Assembly: GCA_031278455.1 (NCBI GenBank)
Contig: JAITKJ010000022.1
Span: 1-50,503 of the forward strand
DNA length: 50,503 nt
Direction: 5' to 3'
Source of the DNA: Puniceicoccales bacterium
Lineage (GTDB): Bacteria > Verrucomicrobiota > Verrucomicrobiia > Opitutales > JAIRLM01
Below, in pieces: positions 44,745 through 50,503 of the stretch. The first letter of the stretch is position 1; each line of letters opens with the position of its first letter. Both the position numbers and the translations under genes were made by a program. Below the pieces are notes generated by a model that saw only the letters and a program-made list of their open reading frames with translations, ran no database searches and was not told the DNA's origin.

Positions 44745-45638
44745 ATGTGTGCCAAAACTTCTAAAACGCCGACCAAGTCGGCAAAAAAAGCATCAAAATC
44801 AGAGCGCAAAAAGACCACGTCCGTGCGTAAAAACCGGGTCAATCCTTTCGTTCTTTTTATTTTTATGTTTGGTGTTTTTTTTCTTGTTTTTTTGTCTAGC
44901 AAACCCATCATCGAGCGCTTAGCCGTCCAACATCGTATACAAAACATTGAATTTTCAACCAACGGCTGCTTAGATCGCACATGGATTCTTAAAGTCCTGC
45001 AATTGCAAAGGGAAATGGAACTTAATGCGGTTGATGTGCAAGCATGTCGGAATGCACTCATGCGTGCGTCCCAAGTAATCGATGCTGACGTGGAGCGCGT
45101 TTATCCATCCACTCTTCGCGTCCGTGTTCGCGAACGCATACCCATCTTCAAAATTCGCACATCCGACGGACGCAAATTTTACTTATTGGATGCCGATGGC
45201 TACGTTTTTGAACAAATCGGCACTACAAAAGACAAACTGATCCACATTCCATATATTCTCGGATTGGACACAAGCTGCATTTCCATCGGGAATAATATTC
45301 CCTCAACTAAAGATCTCCTTGCTTTCTGGAACCAAGCCAGTCGGTTTTCCCCGGAATTGGTCAAGCAATGGCGTGTGGCTGTCGTTGACGAGGAGGCTTA
45401 TCGTTTAATGGGACATTTGCCATTTATCGAAGTACGAACCGCTGAAGTTCGATCCATAATCTTCAAAAATGGATCTACCGCGGCCCAACTTGAAAAATTA
45501 GAATATATTCTCAGCGACGCGCGCAAACGGCATCAATTGCCGCTCCAGAGGATCGATCTAACCGTTTCCGACCGCGCCTACGTTAAACCTCGTCCTACTG
45601 CCCAAGAAAATGTCAGGGGCGCGGGTACGGCCCTATGA
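44745..45638 (+). CDS. ftsQ: Cell division protein FtsQ (POTRA domain)
   Basis: This 297-residue bitopic protein has a basic cytoplasmic tail (KKASKSERKKTTSVRKNR), one transmembrane helix (PFVLFIFMFGVFFLVFL) and a POTRA domain (IQNIEFSTNGCLDRTWILKV), then the FtsQ region with YPSTLRVRVRERIPIF. FtsQ links early and late divisome proteins in the periplasm. The C-terminal part varies, as usual. ATG at 44745 (MCAKTSKT) is preferred over a TTG 14 codons upstream. It is not followed by ftsA or ftsZ as in the common dcw cluster; ychF comes next, so the cluster is rearranged here. Confidence 0.82.
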   Translation: MCAKTSKTPTKSAKKASKSERKKTTSVRKNRVNPFVLFIFMFGVFFLVFLSSKPIIERLAVQHRIQNIEFSTNGCLDRTWILKVLQLQREMELNAVDVQACRNALMRASQVIDADVERVYPSTLRVRVRERIPIFKIRTSDGRKFYLLDADGYVFEQIGTTKDKLIHIPYILGLDTSCISIGNNIPSTKDLLAFWNQASRFSPELVKQWRVAVVDEEAYRLMGHLPFIEVRTAEVRSIIFKNGSTAAQLEKLEYILSDARKRHQLPLQRIDLTVSDRAYVKPRPTAQENVRGAGTAL

Positions 45639-45717
45639 GAAGCCTCGAGAAGATGATGGCAATGTCATTTTTCCCGTCTTGCCTTGCAACGTGTGCGTAT
45701 TCCAATAGGGAGAGTGC

Positions 45718-46815
45718 ATGAAAGTTGGCATCGTGGGACTTCCAAATGTGGGTAAAAGCACTTTATTCAACGCGCTAACACGGACGCGGAAAGCGGAAGC
45801 ACGCAACTATCCGTTTTGCACCATCGAGCCTAATGTGGGCGTGGTAGAAGTTCCAGATGAACGTCTTCAAGTTCTTAGGGAAATGTTTTGCCCATCAGCG
45901 GTAGTTCCTACTACAATCGAATTCGTCGACATTGCGGGACTTGTTCCTGGAGCAAATCGCGGTGAAGGCTTAGGCAATAAATTCTTGGCCCGTATTCGAG
46001 AAATGGACATCGTCGTGCTCGTGGTCCGTTGTTTTGATTCTGATAATATTATTCACATACCAGGGCCCGTTGATGCTTTGCGAGATTTGGAAATTATTCA
46101 GACAGAATTCATTCTTGCCGATTTAGAAAGTGCGCAATCTCAGTTGGAACGGAATCGACGGAAGGCAAAAGGACAGGACAAAGAGGCGGTGCAGTTGTGT
46201 GATATGTGCGAGCGGCTGCTAGAACATTTCAACGAGGGGTTTCCGGCCCGTACATTGCCAATTGCGTCAGAAGAAGCGATATTGTTGCATCGGCTATTTC
46301 TCTTGTCGGCAAAACCAGTTATTTACGCCTGTAATGTGGCGGAGCACGAACTGGCCGACGCCTCTAGTAATCTCCATGTGAAAAAAGTTTATGACTATGC
46401 GCGCGACCATCCGCCGTCGGACGCCTGTATTGTTAGTGCTTCAGCAGAAGAGGAATTGGGTCAATTGCCGTCGGAAGAAGCTGGACAATACCTGGCTGAA
46501 CTAGGCGTCATGGATAGTGGGGTTTCCGATCTCATTCGCAAATCCTATAGATTGCTTAATTTGGCATCTTTTTTTACTGCGGGAGAGAAAGAAGTGCGCG
46601 CATGGACTTTTCGCAAGGGCATGAAGGCTTCTCAATGCGCCGGTGTAATTCACGGAGACTTCGAAAAAGGCTTCATCAAAGCAGAAGTGGTGGCCTTTGA
46701 AGATTTAAAGAAATTCGGCAATTCACACGAGGCACGTGCTGCCGGGAAATATCGTCTGGAAGGAAAGGATTATGTCTTTACTGACGGCGATGTTGTCGTT
46801 TTTCGATTTGCGTAA
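45718..46815 (+). CDS. ychF: Redox-regulated ATPase YchF (Obg/OLA1 family)
   Basis: This 365-residue YchF protein binds ribosomes and has ATPase activity in the family. G1 is [20 protein letters not shown]3 is [18 protein letters not shown], and the altered G4 is CNVAEHE, the N-x-x-E that gives ATP preference. A helical insert and a C-terminal TGS domain ([18 protein letters not shown]) follow, ending in VFRFA. GGGAGAG lies just before the ATG. It is a standalone gene between ftsQ and convergent rmuC. Confidence 0.95.
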   Translation: MKVGIVGLPNVGKSTLFNALTRTRKAEARNYPFCTIEPNVGVVEVPDERLQVLREMFCPSAVVPTTIEFVDIAGLVPGANRGEGLGNKFLARIREMDIVVLVVRCFDSDNIIHIPGPVDALRDLEIIQTEFILADLESAQSQLERNRRKAKGQDKEAVQLCDMCERLLEHFNEGFPARTLPIASEEAILLHRLFLLSAKPVIYACNVAEHELADASSNLHVKKVYDYARDHPPSDACIVSASAEEELGQLPSEEAGQYLAELGVMDSGVSDLIRKSYRLLNLASFFTAGEKEVRAWTFRKGMKASQCAGVIHGDFEKGFIKAEVVAFEDLKKFGNSHEARAAGKYRLEGKDYVFTDGDVVVFRFA

Positions 46816-46898
46816 TTGCCATGTCTCCAGTTCGGCAATCGGATGATTTTGATGAAATCTGAACCGTCTTCAGTTTGCATTTGCAACAGTCCCTATGT

Positions 46899-48233
46899 TT
46901 AAATTTTGAATTCTTTAGCTGAAGTGCCTATTGTATCTTTCTGCATATTTGGTAATCGGACCATTTCGCTTACATGTGCAGGCGGCAGGATGTCCTTCCT
47001 GCCTCCAATAGATTGCAGTTTGGCAAATTGCTGCATGGTGGGACATAGACGAGAATCCGCCGTAGCAACGGTGCCATTGTAGGCATCAACCGCCTGCCGC
47101 AACCTTAGCCCAGTTTCGCCCAATCGCTTGAACAGAATGTCCATTCGTTCGATAAGAATTTTTCCAAGAGAAACAATTTTCTCCGCCTCCCGCGTGGTCG
47201 CCGCCTGGGACCAGGTGCAAGCGATTGTTTTTAACATGGCCAACAAATTCATCGGCGCCGCCAGCAAGATGTGGTGTGCTAGTGCTTCCTCGAAGAGATT
47301 GGGCCTTTCTTGAAGGGCCGCCGCATAAAGGTGATCTCCGGGAAGAAAAAGAATTACATAGGCAAATGATTTCGCGGAGTGTTTTCCGTACTCCCGTTTC
47401 CCCAGTTCCACGATGCGGTCAAAAACGTTTTGCGCATGGCGCTTAAGCAGGGTTGCGCGTTCCGCTGGCAGTTCGCACTCCATGGCCTGCATATAGGCAT
47501 CAATAACCGCCTTGGCATCCACGACCACGTGCTGATCGCCGGGCAAATGGACCACCATGTCAGCACGTAGCGGCATACTACTGCTGTCAACGGAAACGGG
47601 GACTTGCTCGTTGAAATCAACGTGTGCCTGTAATCCAGCCATTTCCACCAGACGTCGCAGCTGCAATTCGCCCCATCGGCCACGCACGTGCGACTGGCGA
47701 AGGGCCATATTAAGTTTTTTTGCCTCCCGATCCAAATCGCGATGAGATTGAAAAAGTTGGCGCAGGCTTTCGTCCAATTTAGCCGTTTCCTCTCCCCGAT
47801 GCCGGTCGGCGAGAATGATGCGTTGGTCCAGACGATTAACAACCTCCTTTACTGGGTCAACCATAGCCGCAATAGCTGTTTTTTCCCTGGCCATATCCGT
47901 CTGACTGTGCAAGCGCAACTGCTCCAAGGCTTTTTGGGAAACCTCCGCTGCCGTCCGTTGAAAAATTTCCTCAAGTTTTGCCTGTGCCGCTTCTTGAAAT
48001 GTCAACTTTTCCTGTAACGCCGTGTACCGCTCCCTGCAAATGGCCAATTGTCGATGCTGCTCACCATGGGCCTCATGCAATGCGCGGAGTTCACACCTCA
48101 TCGATTCATTTTCTTCCTTGGACTTTGCCAGTTCTCGGTTTTTCGCTTTCAGGGCGTGCCATAGATGAAGAATGACACCAGATAGGATGATTCCACTAAG
48201 AAAAATTGAAATGGCCCCAAACACGTGCCCCAT
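46899..48233 (-). CDS. rmuC: RmuC-family DNA recombination protein
   Basis: This 444-residue protein starts with a membrane anchor (MGHVFGAISIFLSGIILSGV), then a long coiled coil (about 30-170) and the RmuC domain. Core motifs include VRGRWGELQLRRLVEMAG, VVVDAKAVIDAYMQAM and SFAYVILFLPGDHLYAAAL. RmuC limits inversions at short repeats in E. coli and is thought to be nuclease-like. The start is placed at the ATG before the anchor because the frame upstream, about 74 residues, lacks domain features and overlaps the divergent gene. The divergent gene at 48340 shares the intergenic promoter region. Confidence 0.88.
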   Translation of the reverse strand: MGHVFGAISIFLSGIILSGVILHLWHALKAKNRELAKSKEENESMRCELRALHEAHGEQHRQLAICRERYTALQEKLTFQEAAQAKLEEIFQRTAAEVSQKALEQLRLHSQTDMAREKTAIAAMVDPVKEVVNRLDQRIILADRHRGEETAKLDESLRQLFQSHRDLDREAKKLNMALRQSHVRGRWGELQLRRLVEMAGLQAHVDFNEQVPVSVDSSSMPLRADMVVHLPGDQHVVVDAKAVIDAYMQAMECELPAERATLLKRHAQNVFDRIVELGKREYGKHSAKSFAYVILFLPGDHLYAAALQERPNLFEEALAHHILLAAPMNLLAMLKTIACTWSQAATTREAEKIVSLGKILIERMDILFKRLGETGLRLRQAVDAYNGTVATADSRLCPTMQQFAKLQSIGGRKDILPPAHVSEMVRLPNMQKDTIGTSAKEFKI

Positions 48234-48339
48234 CTCGAATTTGCGCCTTTTCTTGTCAATATCCGCGTAAGTGGTCACGACAAAATGTTTTGCTTTTACC
48301 CGATAATTTACCCTCCTAGGGACACATGGGGGAAATGTA

Positions 48340-48948
48340 ATGGCCGATAGCAAAAAGGCAGAATGGTGTATTGTGCAACAGGGCTCGGACATGAATTGGT
48401 GGGTGCTGGAAACAAACTGGCTTCCGTTAGCATCCGGCGAGGAGAATTTAGGCATCCTCGATCCAAATCAGGTGGAGCATGTATTTGATCTATTAGAGCC
48501 CATGCGCGAATATGGATTACAGGCAGATATCGTCGAGCGGGCATTTTTTCGCTTTGCAATCGATAAATTTTTGGGCCATAATAATGTTCGTTTAATTATT
48601 TTTGACGGAGGATTTGATGCGACTGAAGAAAGACTTTTTGCAATGCCTGCAATTTTCAATGAGACAAGTGGCGGATATGATGAATTTTTAGAACATATTG
48701 GCGCCATACGCATAAAAATGCTAAATGCGACCGAGCGGTTTGCCCAAAAATTAACCTTGGATGAGTTGGAAGATGTCATAGCCAGGCGAAGCGATAATTC
48801 CGTGGGAACGGCTCACATCTTTCAGGAAATTTTAGCCATCCTCGAATATCATCCGCTGCAACTTTCGGATTCAAATTCCGATGATGACGGCGAGGTGAGT
48901 GATGCCTGGGAAATGGACCTCCCGCAGAAATCCAAAATCCAAATCTGA
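48340..48948 (+). CDS. Conserved-looking cytosolic protein of unknown function
   Basis: I do not recognise this 202-residue protein. There is no signal peptide or membrane segment. The core mixes aromatic and acidic residues: WWVLETNWLPLASGEENLG, then VEHVFDLLEPMREYGL and NNVRLIIFDGGFDA. The tail is acidic and Asp/Ser-rich (LSDSNSDDDGEVSDAWEMDL), like many soluble proteins with flexible ends. GGGGGAAATG just before the ATG supports the start. It is divergent from rmuC. Composition looks like neighbouring core genes, not transferred DNA. Confidence 0.65.
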   Translation: MADSKKAEWCIVQQGSDMNWWVLETNWLPLASGEENLGILDPNQVEHVFDLLEPMREYGLQADIVERAFFRFAIDKFLGHNNVRLIIFDGGFDATEERLFAMPAIFNETSGGYDEFLEHIGAIRIKMLNATERFAQKLTLDELEDVIARRSDNSVGTAHIFQEILAILEYHPLQLSDSNSDDDGEVSDAWEMDLPQKSKIQI

Positions 48949-49118
48949 AACTATGATTTTTCAATTCATTATCCCGGCAGATATGTTGCCAATATTGCGA
49001 AAGTTAAAATTGCGACCTTCGAGCTAATAATTTGTCCACATGAAGACAACCTCAAGTCGACTTTTACAAAAAGTTCAAGGAAAAATTGAGCTTGTAATTT
49101 TGTTGCGGAGATGATTTT

Positions 49119-50503
49119 ATGTATACAATGTTGGGTAGCAATACCAAGATATGTGCGGAGTGTTGCGGCGGATGCAATTGGTCAAGGCTAACTAAAGCGT
49201 TTGTGGCCGTTTGCATTGTGGTAACTTGGCCAATTGCCGTACCCGTTTATGGGGCCGTTTGGCTGCTTTCTGTTGTTGCGGCGTCCGATGCCATTAATAA
49301 ATTTACCGATAACTATTGGTTTGTTATTTCGCTGAGATTTTTGAACGACAAAGCGTTGGCCATGCCTGGACCGACACGCCCACTTTCCCTGCATGCGGAT
49401 ATGCCCGCGGTTCAACACGTGGACGCGGAAACGGGAACAGATCAGATTAATCCCTTCTCAAACGGTGGAGTGAGTCCGGACTCGGTATTACCAGCGCCAA
49501 TAGACCCATGGGAATCTCCACATTTTTCCACATGGGATAATCCGACGATTGATGACTACGTAACAAGCACGCTGGAAAATGCTCGACGGCTTGGTGAATG
49601 TTTTGATGCCCGCGACATGTGTACACGCACCAGCCGCTATGATTACACGTTCGAATTATTGCATGCCTGCCATCCGGGAAAATCTATCGCAGACACTCTA
49701 ATAATTGGATGTATTAGCGTGAGGCGAGAAATGGAATTTAACATTTGGCGCTATTACACACGGCCTATCTATGAGGATGGATACGGTTGGATGACTAATC
49801 CAATATTAGCAATGGGTCGCGAGGGACAAATCGCGCTATTGAACTATTTGCATAGATATTATCCAGATTCAGCAGATGGATGTTTGCAGAAGTTGATAGA
49901 GCACGCCAAAGCCGAAAATAAGTTTCCGGAAAATTATAGAGATATCGTCAAAGCCAAAACTAAGTTTTTGGAAAATTATAGAGATATCGTCAAAGCCACC
50001 CCAAAAGAACGCATAAACCATCTTTTCGATGGCAATGGCAGACCGACTGACAAGTGTATGAATTTTCCACCGCCATTCGTGGCAGAGGTTTGGAAAGCAA
50101 GGCAGCAAGACATGGGCCAGCTCTTTCTATCAATGAATATGAATATCGATTCGGACATTCTGCGCACACTCCATGTTCTTCACGGGTTCCCCATCACTGA
50201 AGTGGTGGACGCACTTCAAACATTATCAGATGAAGATTTGGCACGCCTGCTGTTTGTTAATTCTGATGGATGCGGCCACCTTTGGGCAGTACACATTTTT
50301 ATGCGAATGGACCTTGCGCGGGTCAAAAAAATTTTTTTACAATGCGATTTCCGCCGGGAAACAATATTCATGTTCGTGGACACGATGAGAAGAAAAAATC
50401 CCCAAAGATATGCCGAAATTTTTTCGCTCGTTCCCGATAAAGATCCACCTATCGGGAATTTACTTTACGTGCACATCCTTAATATGCCGGTTGACGCCGC
50501 CGT
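49119..50503 (+). CDS. Membrane-anchored alpha-solenoid protein, partial (paralog of the 36174 gene)
   Basis: The frame is open from ATG 49119 to the end of the window (461 codons, C-terminus missing). The leader is Cys-rich (KICAECCGGCNWS), followed by VAVCIVVTWPIAVPVYGAVW and YWFVISLRFL hydrophobic segments. One AVQHVDAETGTDQINP unit precedes the PIDPWES linker and a helical region with NPQRYAEIF and HILNMPVDAA, as in the 36174 gene. DNA identity is very high from about 49200 to 49510 and then falls. A 42-bp tandem duplication encodes two copies of KFxENYRDIVKA. GGAG lies eight bases upstream of the ATG. Residues 1-460 show no enzyme motif. Confidence 0.8.
   Translation, partial: MYTMLGSNTKICAECCGGCNWSRLTKAFVAVCIVVTWPIAVPVYGAVWLLSVVAASDAINKFTDNYWFVISLRFLNDKALAMPGPTRPLSLHADMPAVQHVDAETGTDQINPFSNGGVSPDSVLPAPIDPWESPHFSTWDNPTIDDYVTSTLENARRLGECFDARDMCTRTSRYDYTFELLHACHPGKSIADTLIIGCISVRREMEFNIWRYYTRPIYEDGYGWMTNPILAMGREGQIALLNYLHRYYPDSADGCLQKLIEHAKAENKFPENYRDIVKAKTKFLENYRDIVKATPKERINHLFDGNGRPTDKCMNFPPPFVAEVWKARQQDMGQLFLSMNMNIDSDILRTLHVLHGFPITEVVDALQTLSDEDLARLLFVNSDGCGHLWAVHIFMRMDLARVKKIFLQCDFRRETIFMFVDTMRRKNPQRYAEIFSLVPDKDPPIGNLLYVHILNMPVDAA
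49407..49454 (+). repeat. Single copy of the 48-bp unit
   Basis: One unit matching those at 37578-37769, in opposite orientation and encoding the same 16 residues. It marks the 3' side of the highly conserved 5' part of the two paralogs. Confidence 0.9.
49914..49997 (+). repeat. 42-bp in-frame tandem duplication
   Basis: Two units (49914-49955 and 49956-49997) differ in only a few bases and encode 14 residues each, ending in ENYRDIVKA. The paralog at 36174 lacks the duplication, so it arose after the two genes separated. Confidence 0.9.

Noticed and set aside
48234..48455. N-terminal extension of rmuC
   Set aside because: The extension has no domain features and runs into the divergent gene; the membrane anchor begins at the internal ATG.

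Overview
The window looks like a piece of a Gram-negative bacterial chromosome, most likely from the PVC group and probably Verrucomicrobiota (Opitutales-like). That placement is an inference from the general look of MetG, enolase, NrdR and the type-4 uracil-DNA glycosylase, not from any search. WaaA (Kdo transferase), LolDE and UppP indicate an LPS-bearing outer membrane. Amino-acid symporters, decayed insertion sequences and a large family of lineage-specific proteins with a hydrophobic N-terminal hairpin suggest a host-associated, possibly intracellular bacterium. Shine-Dalgarno sites are strong at only some genes, so many starts are uncertain.

Layout. 1-4.5 kb: secreted Cys-rich protein, rpsR, a DAACS symporter, a small hydrophobic-hairpin protein and a DUF2062 membrane protein. 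4.8-7.3 kb: an 817-residue helical-repeat protein. 7.4-10.6 kb: a decayed IS630-type element, two tandem GT2 glycosyltransferases that carry signal peptides, and a broken coiled-coil gene. 10.8-13.3 kb: metG-nrdR-dUTPase. 13.3-16.3 kb: phosphohexomutase and UDG on the minus strand. 16.4-18 kb: tRNA-Val with promoter and terminator, a second IS630 remnant, and an LRR-like protein. 18-23.3 kb: a minus-strand unit tRNA-Arg-tatD-lolE-lolD-gyrA. 23.3-24 kb: an intergenic region with a cluster of DnaA boxes, a candidate replication origin, then enolase. 25.3-31.4 kb: an AddB-like nuclease, an AGCS symporter, a YqaJ exonuclease and waaA. 31.4-32.5 kb: repeats, a MITE-like IS derivative and a broken secreted-protein gene. 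32.5-41.5 kb: serS, two large paralogous membrane-anchored solenoid proteins, a decayed dnaA 3' fragment, dnaA, an RsuA/RluB-type pseudouridine synthase and uppP. 41.6-50.5 kb: marC-like, rpmB, an MsbA-type ABC exporter, ftsQ, ychF, rmuC, an unknown gene, and the start of a third solenoid paralog that runs off the end.

The housekeeping genes (translation, replication, envelope biogenesis, nucleotide hygiene) are ordinary. The unusual part is a dispersed family of at least six proteins (3.0, 4.8, 17.0, 34, 36 and 49 kb). They share an N-terminal hydrophobic hairpin and a low-complexity linker; most then have an alpha-solenoid or leucine-rich C-terminal region. Two of them form an inverted pair 11 kb apart, nearly identical at their 5' ends but with a coding 48-bp repeat present four times in one and once in the other. 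By architecture they resemble host-interaction or inclusion-membrane-type proteins. With the signal-peptide-bearing glycosyltransferases, they are the best candidates for an undescribed system in this window.
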